Shown: positions 7,725-16,775, counted from the first letter of the stretch. The stretch is DNA of 64,000 bases from JAAZCI01 sp046462535 (GCA_046462535.1 JBKGVF010000018.1:1-64000), one strand, 5' to 3'. Notes: generated by a model not told the origin, from the sequence alone. A program made the numbers and translations.

Positions 7725-9281
7725 CTAAATATCACTGAGCGTATTTAATAAAGCCCCTAAATCTTTATGAGTACTCTTTCCACTGCTCTCTACATGTGTA
7801 AACAGATTGTTTGCCTCTGCTAAACAATAGTAAGAGAAGATAACTCGCTGTGGTAGCGATAATTGCTCAATAAGATCTACTAAGCTCAGCTCCTCTTTAG
7901 ACCATAACTCCTCTATCTGCGCTATTTCGGGTAGTGGGAGGCTAGCTAAAACATCTGAGCCTTTCTGCTTTATCTGTAATTTCTGCTCTAAATCTGTTCC
8001 TTGAGGCAGACGTCCTCGAGCGGACCAGAGCAACATCAAATTCAACAGTGCATCACTTAAACTATAATAGGCAATATTATGCCCTCTTAACTCTTTGCCA
8101 AACTCTGCATTCTCTTTGCTAAACTTCGCCTCTAGACGCTCGGTAACCGGCATTAATGAAAGTGCGTATAGACTCCCTTCAGGTAGACTTGTATAGAGCA
8201 GATCCTCTTGATGATCGTAATAGAAGTAATCACGATCAATATGAAGAATAAAGTTCGCTTCCTCCCTCTCGGCCCTCTTTACATACCCCATTAAATGGGA
8301 GTAGAGGTAGCTCTCTGATTCGAAGTAGATATAGCTTGGGACTGAGCTAAGTTCAACATCCTCATTTTGCCCAAATATCTTCCGGCTCGCCTCTGTCTGA
8401 GTTGCATCGAGCTCATATAGCTTAACGCCACGAAATAATGCCTCATTCAGAGTAAAGGGGAGACTCTCTTTAAGCTCTGACTTGCTAGACTCTTCGGTCT
8501 GCTCCTCTTGCTTTGCTTGCTCTTCTTGATAGGTACGCTCTAATAACGCTTTAGCTTCTTCCGCCGCTCTGCGCTCCTCTTCAAGTCGGGCCTTCTCTGC
8601 AGCTATACGCTCCTGCTCTGCCTTTTCCGCAGCGCGCCTCCGCTCCTCTTCTACTCGAGCCCTCTCCGCCTCCTCCGCTCGACGCTTAGCCTCTTCTCGC
8701 TCCTGCTCTGCCTTCTCTTCAGCCTCTCTCTTCCGCTGCTCCTCTAACTCTAACGCTTTTTCAGCAGCGATACGCTCAGCCTCTTGAGCGGCCCTATTTT
8801 TCTCTTCTGCCAGTTCCTTCTCTTTCGCCTCTCTTTGCTCCCTAAGAGCAAGATTAGACATGTAGTTCTTATCTTGGTATTTAGCAAATGGATTTGCTTC
8901 ATAACCACTTAGCCGCTCTTGAGTATTCGAGCTCCTGCTTGTGCTCTGTTTCGATCTTGCTCGCTCTGTTAGTGCTTGCCGCGCGGCTTCCGCCTCTTTT
9001 GCTCGATAAGCACTCTCTAAAACCTTAGTGAGCGCTTTCACCTCTAACGGCTTCTTAATCTGAAATTGATGCTCAATATTAGGGGCAACACTCATTACAA
9101 TGTCAAAGCTCCCAAGGGAGTTTGCAATATATTCGCGCCCCTCTTTGAAGTCCGCATCTACTAAAGTAAGCTCCCCCTCATCGGCAAGAGTATATTGTGG
9201 GTGACGCTTAAAGATAATCTCTAAAGCTGCTGCTGTACGCTCATCGACACCTATTAGCTGAATTTGAATTGCTCTATTCAT
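7725..9281 (-). CDS. Pseudo-receiver domain plus long coiled coil, FrzS/RomR-like architecture
   Basis: I recognise no named family for this 518-residue protein. Residues 5-90 resemble a shortened response-regulator receiver domain: strand QIQLIGVDE with Asp13-Glu14, strand LTLVDAD with Asp42/Asp44, and a terminal KKPLEV with the conserved Lys-Pro. Residues about 144-262 form a highly charged Glu/Arg/Ala-rich coiled coil. Residues about 275-518 are a globular domain I cannot assign. The ATG overlaps the preceding stop by one base (TAATG), so translation is coupled. Myxococcus FrzS is a pseudo-receiver plus coiled coil acting in type IV pilus polarity with MglA; the resemblance is architectural only. 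Confidence 0.8.
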   Translation of the reverse strand: MNRAIQIQLIGVDERTAAALEIIFKRHPQYTLADEGELTLVDADFKEGREYIANSLGSFDIVMSVAPNIEHQFQIKKPLEVKALTKVLESAYRAKEAEAARQALTERARSKQSTSRSSNTQERLSGYEANPFAKYQDKNYMSNLALREQREAKEKELAEEKNRAAQEAERIAAEKALELEEQRKREAEEKAEQEREEAKRRAEEAERARVEEERRRAAEKAEQERIAAEKARLEEERRAAEEAKALLERTYQEEQAKQEEQTEESSKSELKESLPFTLNEALFRGVKLYELDATQTEASRKIFGQNEDVELSSVPSYIYFESESYLYSHLMGYVKRAEREEANFILHIDRDYFYYDHQEDLLYTSLPEGSLYALSLMPVTERLEAKFSKENAEFGKELRGHNIAYYSLSDALLNLMLLWSARGRLPQGTDLEQKLQIKQKGSDVLASLPLPEIAQIEELWSKEELSLVDLIEQLSLPQRVIFSYYCLAEANNLFTHVESSGKSTHKDLGALLNTLSDI

Positions 9282-9676
9282 TACTTATCTAACCTATCAC
9301 TTTGAGCTGAGTCATCTGTAAAAGGGTTACGAACAAAGTCAAAGCTTCCTTGCACATCCTCAGTAAAAATACTCCAATGATTATAAGGCAATGGAGTAAT
9401 CTCACTAAAATCCTCCTGCAGATAATCATAAAAGAGTAGAATCCAGTCACTACTTAAGATATCCATAGATTCTTTAAGAACATCTAAGCGATCTAAAAAC
9501 TCCTCTTTAGTCGTCTGAATATAAAAATCAGTAATCGCACCCGCTAAAGCGGCCTCCTCTTTCCGGCCTAACTCATAACGGATTCTTACCTTATGGTCAC
9601 TTAAGGACTTCGGTCGACTATTTAATCGATTGATAAGCTCCATTCGTCTTGGTAGCTTAAAAAAACTCTCTGCCAT
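9281..9676 (-). CDS. Orphan protein opening the GTPase/Roadblock module
   Basis: The product has 131 residues from the ATG at 9676, which has GAGG just upstream; a GTG at 9685 would give 134 residues. I recognise no domain. The sequence is mostly helical and charged, with an Arg-rich start (FFKLPRRMELINRL), no signal peptide and no membrane segment. Its stop overlaps the start of the pseudo-receiver gene by one base, which places it as the first gene of the module and suggests co-expression. It could be a small adaptor of the GTPase system, but nothing in the sequence shows that directly. Confidence 0.7.
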   Translation of the reverse strand: MAESFFKLPRRMELINRLNSRPKSLSDHKVRIRYELGRKEEAALAGAITDFYIQTTKEEFLDRLDVLKESMDILSSDWILLFYDYLQEDFSEITPLPYNHWSIFTEDVQGSFDFVRNPFTDDSAQSDRLDK

Positions 9677-9800
9677 CTTCCTCACTCTCTTAGCGATCAG
9701 ACTAACCCATACTCAAATCAATATAATGATTCTACAGGAGAGATCATCACCTAGCCAGATCGATCAACCCGTTATTGATATGTGTTAGTTTATGTGCATA

Positions 9801-9838
9801 AAAACAAAAAGCGGTTAACGTAGTAGTATAACCGCTTT
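9801..9838 (-). terminator. Terminator after the cytochrome c' gene
   Basis: A 10-bp inverted repeat (arms 9808-9817 and 9829-9838) precedes a minus-strand TTTTTGTTTT run, 22 bases past the cytochrome stop. Confidence 0.82.
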
Positions 9839-9859
9839 CTATCTATTTTGATCGATTAA

Positions 9860-10294
9860 TTAATCGAGCTTAAAGTCATCGTGACATGTTTTACATGTGG
9901 CCCCAAGCTTTCCTACCTGAGGTGCTAAAGTTTTATCTGACTCAGATGCTGCTAACATAGCCTCAGATTCATTAACTAAATCTGCCATTATTTTATCGAA
10001 AGCTTCACGATTCTCAGCAATCTCACCTTTAGCGTTGCTTCCTTCATAGGTACCATCGATAAAAGTAGCTCCGGCTGCTTTTGCCATCTCGTGGATACGA
10101 ACTGCTGCTGCATTTGCCTCATCAGCATCAAAAGGGATCTCCCCTTTCGCCATACCACCTAACGTACCCATGTTCCAACCAATTACACTAAATAGACTCT
10201 GACGGTAATTAACTACAGCATCTTTATCTACTTCAGCCATTGCGGTACCAGTCATGCCTGCCACTAAAGCAGCTGCGAGTAAGATTTTCTTCAT
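9860..10294 (-). CDS. Cytochrome c' family protein, periplasmic
   Basis: The 144-residue protein has a Sec signal peptide (residues 1-20, ending in TAMA) and a four-helix cytochrome c' body with NMGTLGGMAKG near residue 41. The single haem-attachment site is at the C-terminus: C134-K-T-C137-H138. Cytochromes c' are periplasmic, usually high-spin haem proteins linked to nitric oxide binding or stress resistance. It is monocistronic, with its own promoter (TTGAGT and TATAAT, 17 bases apart), a good GGAGAG ribosome site and a terminator. Length and motif position match Pfam Cytochrom_C_2; ligand specificity cannot be read from sequence. Confidence 0.9.
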   Translation of the reverse strand: MKKILLAAALVAGMTGTAMAEVDKDAVVNYRQSLFSVIGWNMGTLGGMAKGEIPFDADEANAAAVRIHEMAKAAGATFIDGTYEGSNAKGEIAENREAFDKIMADLVNESEAMLAASESDKTLAPQVGKLGATCKTCHDDFKLD

Positions 10295-10334
10295 GCTTCT
10301 CTCCTTATTAAAAGTTATATTACAAGTGGATCAT

Positions 10335-10363
10335 ATTATAAGCTTTTTACACAGTATACTCAA
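10335..10363 (-). promoter_or_regulatory. Sigma-70 promoter of the cytochrome c' gene
   Basis: On the minus strand a -35 TTGAGT (10358-10363) and a perfect -10 TATAAT (10335-10340) are separated by 17 bases and lie about 40 bases before the ATG. Confidence 0.75.
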
Positions 10364-10400
10364 AAACTAACCCCCTCTTTACAATAATTTAAAACTATCG

Positions 10401-12029
10401 TTAACTTCTTCGAAAAGGAAGGTAGAGAAAAAAGAGTGTCAATAGGGTGTAAAGTATATTCTTAAATGTAAACCCTTCCTCAATACTCAAAAGAAGGAAG
10501 ACAAGGAAGATTAAGCCAATAACCCCTTGAAAACGCTTCTCATTTTGCTCTTGGGTAATTGCGCGATACTCCTGCCAAACCTCCTCAGTTAACGAGACGC
10601 GCCCCTCCCCTTTCGCTTGCTGTCGCACTGCAAGCTGTACATTGTGGAGTAGCTCTGGAAATTGATCCACCCAGTGGGGAAAGTCCCTCATATATCGCTT
10701 TACTGTTGCTCGAGGTCCCTGCTTCTCTTCTACAAACGCCACTAAAAATGGTTTAGCTGTACTCCATAAATCCAATTCGGGATAGAGCTCTCGCCCTAAC
10801 CCCTCTATCGAAAAGAGAGTCTTCTGTAATAGCATCAGCTGGGGCTGCATCTCCATCTTAAATCGTTGCGCCGTCTGAAAAAGAGAGAGTAGAAATCCTC
10901 CAAATGAGATATCTTTTAATGGCTTATCAAAAATAGGTTCACATAGTGAGCGGATAACAACCTCAAAATCCCCAATGGAGGTGTCAGCCGGCACCCAACC
11001 TGACTCAACATGTAACTCTGCTACCCGAAGGTAATCCCGATTAAAAAAGGCTAAAAAATTGCTAGCTAAATAATGTTTATCATTCTCATTAAGTGTACCA
11101 ACAATACCGTAATCAAGTGCAATATAGGTGGGATCCTTTGGGTTAGTAACATCTACTAAAATATTTCCAGGATGCATATCCGCATGAAAAAAACTATGTT
11201 TAAAGACTTGAGTAAAAAAGATCTCAACACTTCTTTGTGCTAATAGGGGGATATCTACTCCAAGCGCTTTTAAATGCTCTACCTCCCCAATTGGAACCCC
11301 TGAGACCCTCTCCATAACCATAATATTTTTACGCGTATAATCTAAATAGATTTTCGGGACATAGAGGATATGAGAATCAATAAAATTTTGTCGCAATTGC
11401 ATTCCATTAGCCGCTTCAATGGTTAGATCTAGTTCATTCATTATCGTGCGGGAATACTCGGCAACAATTTCTTGTGGTCGCAAACGTTTGCCCGCCTTAT
11501 AGTAGCGCTCCACTAAGTAGGCTAAGGTCTCTAAAAGACGGATATCACGCTTAATAACCTTCTGAATATTAGGTCGAACAACCTTGACCACCACAGATTC
11601 ACCACTCTTTAAGACAGCACCATGAACTTGCGCTATCGATGCTGCGGCAATCGGTTCCTGCTCGAAAGTGGAAAAGATCGATTTTAAAGGCTGTTTAAGA
11701 GCCTCCTCAATAATGTTAATTGCCTCCGACGAGGGAAAGGGGGGAACCTGATCCTGTAACTTAGTCAGCTCCTCTACAATCTCTCGATCCAATAGGTCAT
11801 AACGTGTTGAGAGTGCCTGGCCTAACTTAATAAATGTCGGCCCTAACTGCTCTAAAGCTAAGCGAATTCGTACCGCTAATCTCTTCTCTCGATGCCCATT
11901 AAAGAGCCATAACAGTGGTCGCAAAAAGCGGAAGTACCGAATTATTGGCAGTGCAAAGAATGGCTCATATAGCCCAAAGCGCAATAGTGTCCAAGCAATT
12001 TTCACCATGCGCAACCAGCGGATAAGCAT
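10401..12029 (-). CDS. ubiB: Ubiquinone biosynthesis atypical kinase UbiB
   Basis: UbiB is a membrane-anchored atypical kinase/ATPase of the ABC1/ADCK (UbiB) family needed for ubiquinone synthesis. From the ATG at 12029 (GGGGGG upstream; the preceding TTG is less likely) it has 542 residues. The signature KLGQ is at 68-71, the Ala-rich nucleotide loop AAASIAQVH at 128-136 and the lysine in VVVKVVRP near 149. HADMHPGNI and a following ALDYG mark the catalytic loop and metal site. Hydrophobic segments at about 500-540 anchor the C-terminus. It follows ubiE by 12 bases. Escherichia coli has ubiJ between them; here it is absent from this place. Confidence 0.96.
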   Translation of the reverse strand: MLIRWLRMVKIAWTLLRFGLYEPFFALPIIRYFRFLRPLLWLFNGHREKRLAVRIRLALEQLGPTFIKLGQALSTRYDLLDREIVEELTKLQDQVPPFPSSEAINIIEEALKQPLKSIFSTFEQEPIAAASIAQVHGAVLKSGESVVVKVVRPNIQKVIKRDIRLLETLAYLVERYYKAGKRLRPQEIVAEYSRTIMNELDLTIEAANGMQLRQNFIDSHILYVPKIYLDYTRKNIMVMERVSGVPIGEVEHLKALGVDIPLLAQRSVEIFFTQVFKHSFFHADMHPGNILVDVTNPKDPTYIALDYGIVGTLNENDKHYLASNFLAFFNRDYLRVAELHVESGWVPADTSIGDFEVVIRSLCEPIFDKPLKDISFGGFLLSLFQTAQRFKMEMQPQLMLLQKTLFSIEGLGRELYPELDLWSTAKPFLVAFVEEKQGPRATVKRYMRDFPHWVDQFPELLHNVQLAVRQQAKGEGRVSLTEEVWQEYRAITQEQNEKRFQGVIGLIFLVFLLLSIEEGFTFKNILYTLLTLFFLYLPFRRS

Positions 12030-12041
12030 CAATCCCCCCTT

Positions 12042-12788
12042 TTAATAGACAAAGCCACGATGGATCGCCACAATACCACCAGTTAAATTTTTATAATCCA
12101 CCTCATCAAATCCCGCCTCCTCCATCAATAACTTAAGCGTCTCTTGATCAGGATGCATCCGAATTGATTCGGCTAAATAACGATAGCTTGCTTCGTCATT
12201 CGCTACCACTTTGCCAATTTTAGGAATGATATTGAATGAGTAGAAATCATACAACTTATCTAAGCCAGGAACGACAGGCTTAGAAAACTCTAATACCACA
12301 AGACGACCGCCTGGCTTAAGCACCCGTCTCATCTCTTTTAATGCTTTAAGTTGATCCGTAACATTCCGTAAGCCGAAGCCGATTGTTACTAAATCGAATG
12401 TTTGATCATCAAATGGGATTGCTTCAGCATTAATCTCTTTAAAAGAGACATTACCTACAATCCCCTTATTAATTAATCGCTTACGCCCCTCCTCTAACAT
12501 CGATGGGTTAATATCGGAAAGCACCACGCTTCCGCTAGGGCCAACAAGACGGCTCATCTTAATAGTTAAATCCCCTGTGCCACCAGCAAGATCTAATACC
12601 TGCTGCCCCCGTTTGATTGCAGCAAGATCCATAGTAGTACGCTTCCAGAGGCGATGAATGCCCATACTCATAAGATCATTCATCAGATCATAATTACCTG
12701 CAACCGAATGGAAGACTTCTGCTACACGTGCCTCTTTCTCATCTTTATCTACAGTCTCATACCCAAAGTGGGTCTTCTCATCAGACAT
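12042..12788 (-). CDS. ubiE: Ubiquinone/menaquinone C-methyltransferase UbiE
   Basis: UbiE methylates the quinone ring carbon in ubiquinone synthesis, and in menaquinone synthesis where that pathway exists, using S-adenosylmethionine. I chose the ATG at 12788 (MSDEKTHFG) because GGGAGAGGG precedes it; the reading frame stays open upstream to 12854 but that extension has no family resemblance. The product is 248 residues. The family signature begins with HFGYETVDKDEKEARVAEVF. The SAM-binding motif is VLDLAGGTGDL, followed by DINPSML and the LRNV motif of post-motif I. Order aroE-ubiE-ubiB in the same direction suggests one transcript. Confidence 0.96.
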   Translation of the reverse strand: MSDEKTHFGYETVDKDEKEARVAEVFHSVAGNYDLMNDLMSMGIHRLWKRTTMDLAAIKRGQQVLDLAGGTGDLTIKMSRLVGPSGSVVLSDINPSMLEEGRKRLINKGIVGNVSFKEINAEAIPFDDQTFDLVTIGFGLRNVTDQLKALKEMRRVLKPGGRLVVLEFSKPVVPGLDKLYDFYSFNIIPKIGKVVANDEASYRYLAESIRMHPDQETLKLLMEEAGFDEVDYKNLTGGIVAIHRGFVY

Positions 12789-12870
12789 CTTACCCTCTCC
12801 CTTATTCAATAATGAGCAGCTAAAAGGGGGTATTGTACCTCTTTCTCCCCTCATTACGATACTGCTTATT

Positions 12871-13677
12871 TTAGCCTCGCATCATTTGATAGATCGAGCT
12901 GCTATCAGGCCGAATACCAAACCAAAACTCAAAGCCATAGACTGCCTGCTCAATCAACATCCCCATACCATCATGAGTCGCTTTCGCTCCGCGCTCTGTA
13001 AGATACTCCATAAAGACTGTCGGCCTATCAGCGTAGACTAGATCAAATCCAACAGTATTAGAGGCAATCACTCCTTCAGGTAGTGCAGGAAACTCCCCGG
13101 TTAAAGATGCGCTTGTCGCGTTAATAATTATATCGAAAGGCTCTGATAACTCACCCCACTCAATCGCAGAAAGCGTACCATAGGGTGAAAACTCCTTCAC
13201 TAACTGCTCCGCTCGTTTGTGGGTGCGGTTACTGATGATAACCTCACTAGGAGCGTGTGCTAATAGCGGACGTAAAACGCCTCTTGTTGCCCCCCCTGCT
13301 CCTAATAATAAAACTCGTTTCCCCTTTAGCTGATACCCCTTCTTCTCAGTAATATCTGCAATTAATCCGATGCCATCAGTGTTATGTCCCTCAATTATCC
13401 CCTCGCGAAAGCGCAATGTATTTACAGCTTGAGCAGCCTGCGCCTCTTCAGATAGGAGATCACATAGCTGCATCACCTCCTCTTTAAAAGGCACAGTGAC
13501 ATTAGCTCCGATAATACCTCGCTTCTGCCACTCTCTTACAGTCCCTTCTAAATCATCAAGGGGGGCACACACCAATTGATAATCGAGCTCTATTCCATTC
13601 TCTTTAGCAAAAGAGTGATGGATAGCAGGCGACTGTGAGTGCTCGATAGGATTTCCAAAAATAACACAACGATTCAT
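12871..13677 (-). CDS. aroE: Shikimate dehydrogenase (NADP+)
   Basis: AroE reduces 3-dehydroshikimate to shikimate in the chorismate pathway. The 268-residue protein shows the shikimate-binding SxS motif (GNPIEHSQSPAIH), catalytic Lys65 in NVTVPFKEEV, and an Asp in GHNTDGIG. The Rossmann loop reads LLGAGGATRGVL, with NRTHKR as the NADP phosphate-binding segment, supporting NADP specificity. It begins three bases after the mutL stop, with GGAGAG inside the mutL end, so the two are coupled. Length and motifs favour AroE over the broader-specificity YdiB. Confidence 0.95.
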   Translation of the reverse strand: MNRCVIFGNPIEHSQSPAIHHSFAKENGIELDYQLVCAPLDDLEGTVREWQKRGIIGANVTVPFKEEVMQLCDLLSEEAQAAQAVNTLRFREGIIEGHNTDGIGLIADITEKKGYQLKGKRVLLLGAGGATRGVLRPLLAHAPSEVIISNRTHKRAEQLVKEFSPYGTLSAIEWGELSEPFDIIINATSASLTGEFPALPEGVIASNTVGFDLVYADRPTVFMEYLTERGAKATHDGMGMLIEQAVYGFEFWFGIRPDSSSIYQMMRG

Positions 13678-13680
13678 AAA

Positions 13681-15546
13681 TTACTCTCCACGTAAAAAAA
13701 GTTTATCAAGATCATCTAGAGGCAATGAGCGCCAAGTGGGACGACCATGATTACATTGCCCAGAACGGAGCGTCTTCTCCATATCTCTCAAAAGAGCATT
13801 CATCTCTGGTAAAGTTAAACGTCGATGATGTCTTATAGCACTATGACAGGCCATAGTTGAGAGAATCTCATTAATATGCTCCTCAATCTTTTGGCTACTT
13901 CCATATCGATCAAAATCGTTAAGAATATCCGCTACAATTGCCTCTGCATCAGCACGAATCAATGCTGCTGGCACCTCTCGAATGACCAGGGACTCTTCAC
14001 TCAATGCTTCAACTAATAATCCTAACTTATTGAGCTCCTCCTGAAACTCCTCAACAAGCGCAACCTCTCGTTTTGTAACATTCATTACTTTAGGGATTAA
14101 TAGGGCTTGACGAACTATTCCTGAATCAGCATGAACAGCCGCCTTAAAACGCTCATAAATAATGCGCTCATGGGCTGCATGCATATCGACCATCACCAAG
14201 CCTGTACTATTTTCTGCAAGAATATAGGCTTCATGCAACTGCCCTAATGCATAACCTAACGGTGCCTCTCCATCCCCGGCATCATCACTTTCGGAAGGAG
14301 GGGGCATTGCAGGAGGATTTAACCCATTGACCCCAAGGGCTTCATAAATATTAAGAGGCACCTCTCTATCTCTCCTCGGTAGCGCTGAGGAGAAATGTAT
14401 TGAGTTTTGCTCCCTCTGCCAATCACGCTCTACCCCATTCGACTCTATGAGATCTGAAGGGGGTAAGTGAGATGATACAATCTCTTGCACCTCTTGACCC
14501 ATTGATTCACCCAATACTTCTGGCTTCGAGATCACCTGATGTAGAGTGCGAAAAAGGAAGTTATGCACCATGCGAGTATCACGAAATCGCACCTCATGTT
14601 TCGCTGGGTGAGCATTGACATCAACAATCTTAGGATCTAGTGTCAAATAGAGAACAAACGCTGGATGCATCTGCCCATACATAACATCCTTATAGGCCTC
14701 TCTAACCGCATGTGCAACAAGACGATCTTGCACGATGCGCCCATTAATCGCTACATATTGCCAGTTACGATTGCTACGATGGAAAGTCGGTTTAGCAATC
14801 CACCCCTCTAAGGTTAATGTTTGAGGCTCCGCCTGATTATGACTATAGAGCTCTTCTGTATGGGTAAAGTGAAAACTAGCAGCGAGAAACTCCTCACTCA
14901 ACAATTGACCAATTCGCTCCTCTTGCGCCTGCTGTGTCGTTGCTTTGGGCAGAGTCAAAACTTTCCGCCCATTATGGATAAGGGTAAAAGCAATATCGAA
15001 GCGAATAAGGGCTAAACGCCGAACTAGCTGATCAATGTGGCTAAATTCTGTTCGCTCAGTCCGCAAAAATTTACGCCGAGCAGGAAGATTAAAGAAGAGA
15101 TCGCGAACCTCAATTGTGGTGCCATCATGATGAGGTGCCGGCTTAGGCTCTTGATACTCATCACGCCCCTCCCCCTGAATCATATACCCATGCTCTGCAG
15201 CCGCTTGCTTAGATGTTAATGTTAAGCGTGATACAGCAGCAATACTAGGTAACGCTTCTCCTCTAAAACCAAGACTCGTTACCTCCACTAAATCGTCGGT
15301 AGAGCGTATCTTACTTGTGGCATGGCTCGTTAATGCTAAGTTAAGATCTTCACGATTAATCCCCACCCCATTATCCCGTACGATAATCTGGTCAATCCCC
15401 CCTGAACGCACCTCAATTGTAATCTCGGTTGCTTTAGCATCAATAGCATTCTCTACAAGCTCCTTAACAATTGATGCCGGCCGCTCAATCACCTCACCTG
15501 CAGCGATCTGATTAACCACGTGGGGACTCAATTTCTCAATTCTCAT
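13681..15546 (-). CDS. mutL: DNA mismatch repair protein MutL, endonuclease type
   Basis: MutL couples mismatch recognition by MutS to strand incision and removal. The 621-residue protein has the GHKL ATPase domain: catalytic Glu and Asn in VENAIDAKA (31-39), DNGVGI (58-63) and GFRGEAL (93-99). The C-terminal domain has DMHAAHERIIYE (454-465), a form of the DQHA(x)2E(x)4E endonuclease motif, with ACHSAI (566-571) and CNHGRP (598-603) as supporting metal ligands. These are missing in Escherichia coli MutL but present in Pseudomonas and Bacillus. Nicking by MutL itself, without MutH, is therefore predicted. Upstream is the bamC terminator; downstream is aroE. Confidence 0.97.
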   Translation of the reverse strand: MRIEKLSPHVVNQIAAGEVIERPASIVKELVENAIDAKATEITIEVRSGGIDQIIVRDNGVGINREDLNLALTSHATSKIRSTDDLVEVTSLGFRGEALPSIAAVSRLTLTSKQAAAEHGYMIQGEGRDEYQEPKPAPHHDGTTIEVRDLFFNLPARRKFLRTERTEFSHIDQLVRRLALIRFDIAFTLIHNGRKVLTLPKATTQQAQEERIGQLLSEEFLAASFHFTHTEELYSHNQAEPQTLTLEGWIAKPTFHRSNRNWQYVAINGRIVQDRLVAHAVREAYKDVMYGQMHPAFVLYLTLDPKIVDVNAHPAKHEVRFRDTRMVHNFLFRTLHQVISKPEVLGESMGQEVQEIVSSHLPPSDLIESNGVERDWQREQNSIHFSSALPRRDREVPLNIYEALGVNGLNPPAMPPPSESDDAGDGEAPLGYALGQLHEAYILAENSTGLVMVDMHAAHERIIYERFKAAVHADSGIVRQALLIPKVMNVTKREVALVEEFQEELNKLGLLVEALSEESLVIREVPAALIRADAEAIVADILNDFDRYGSSQKIEEHINEILSTMACHSAIRHHRRLTLPEMNALLRDMEKTLRSGQCNHGRPTWRSLPLDDLDKLFLRGE

Positions 15547-15584
15547 ACACTTCCACTCTTACTTTAGCGCTCTGATCATCTACT

Positions 15585-15632
15585 AAAAAACTCACTAAAA
15601 AGAAACGCCCGGATTAATGGCAATCCAGGCGC
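15585..15632 (-). terminator. Terminator after bamC
   Basis: A 10-bp stem with one G-T wobble (arms 15606-15615 and 15622-15631, read from the minus strand) is followed by a T-rich stretch. It lies between the bamC stop and the mutL start. Confidence 0.72.
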
Positions 15633-15664
15633 TTATCAATTAAATAATAGGGATTTCCCCTCTA

Positions 15665-16693
15665 TTAATGGAGATTATTCTTCATTCGATCGATTAGGGC
15701 CTGGAGATAAGTACGATCCCCCTCAGGCTCAACTACAATCTCCGTACGATTAGAACCTAAATCATTAACAGTAACTATAAAGGCATCGTGATCACGTTTG
15801 CTACGCCAGAATTTAAGACCTCGCTTTGCTTTTTTCGAACGGAGTACTCGATAACTATTAGCCACACTGTTCTGCTCAGAGATCCGATACTCTGAACCAT
15901 CATCAAGGACGGTTCCAACCTGTATCCAAATTGAGTTAAATGGGCGATTTACAGTGAGGCGATTGCCCTCCTGCTCTGTCTCTACCACACCGTGCTCTAA
16001 AGCTTCAGCAGACTGACTCCCTCCTAACTTTACTAATAGTTGCGATAGAAACTCTGCTTCTAACTCAGTATCTCGAGGACGTTCAACCCACGTATGAAAC
16101 TGATCATCATTCCCCGATGCTTTATCCCGCATCCCATAATGAGTTACATACACTAAAACCGTCTCACTATCTTGACGCTCTAAACGAAGTTTGAACTTAT
16201 CGCGTGTTGGTGCTGAAAACATATTACCCATCGCACCTTTAAGAAATCGTCGTATAAAACTATCGGGAACATCGGCACGATTTTCAGCCCATGCGGTCTC
16301 TGCTAATCCAGCTTCCGGATTGGAGCTCTCAATCTGTAGACCTAGCTCCTGAAAGAGTTGCATTGCGCGCGTCCAAACATAGTCAGCAGGCAGTTTAGCA
16401 GAGATCCAACGCTGCTCCCCTGCACGCTCAATACGAACATCTTGGCTATGGGCTAGTACATTACTACCTTGCCCTTGCGTTGCCGTTATTTGACGATACT
16501 GACTGAGTGTCTCAATCGCGCGTCGATCCCCTGTTGTTTGCTTCGTTAAATCAGGTGGAAGCTCCAAAGGATTTGCAGAACTTGCCGTGAGGTAATCTAA
16601 CTTACCTCGTGATTGAATATCATTAGTAGAGCAACCTACTAACACAATTGCTCCCACTAATGCGAGGCTCAATAGTCGTTTACTATCGTACAT
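15665..16693 (-). CDS. bamC: Outer membrane assembly lipoprotein BamC
   Basis: BamC (NlpB) is a lipoprotein subunit of the beta-barrel assembly machine at the inner face of the outer membrane. The 342-residue product starts with a lipoprotein signal peptide ending in the lipobox VLVGC, with Cys21 as the lipidation site. An unstructured segment follows (DYLTASSANPLELPPDL), which in the family binds BamD, then two helix-grip domains (about 95-215 and 225-340). It follows dapA, an arrangement also found in Escherichia coli (dapA-bamC). Sequence conservation outside the N-terminal region is weak, as is normal for BamC. Confidence 0.9.
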   Translation of the reverse strand: MYDSKRLLSLALVGAIVLVGCSTNDIQSRGKLDYLTASSANPLELPPDLTKQTTGDRRAIETLSQYRQITATQGQGSNVLAHSQDVRIERAGEQRWISAKLPADYVWTRAMQLFQELGLQIESSNPEAGLAETAWAENRADVPDSFIRRFLKGAMGNMFSAPTRDKFKLRLERQDSETVLVYVTHYGMRDKASGNDDQFHTWVERPRDTELEAEFLSQLLVKLGGSQSAEALEHGVVETEQEGNRLTVNRPFNSIWIQVGTVLDDGSEYRISEQNSVANSYRVLRSKKAKRGLKFWRSKRDHDAFIVTVNDLGSNRTEIVVEPEGDRTYLQALIDRMKNNLH

Positions 16694-16775
16694 TTATAAA
16701 ACCCTTAATGAAAAAAATACGTTGTTGATTATAACAGCTCTAGATCCTTTTAGGGGGTAAATTGGCGCAAAATCA

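Noticed and set aside
9801..9838. Uptake signal sequence resembling the Pasteurellaceae AAGTGCGGT
   Set aside because: The AAAGCGGT here is part of a terminator and I did not see a recurring 9-12-mer across the window, so no uptake signal is claimed despite comEA.
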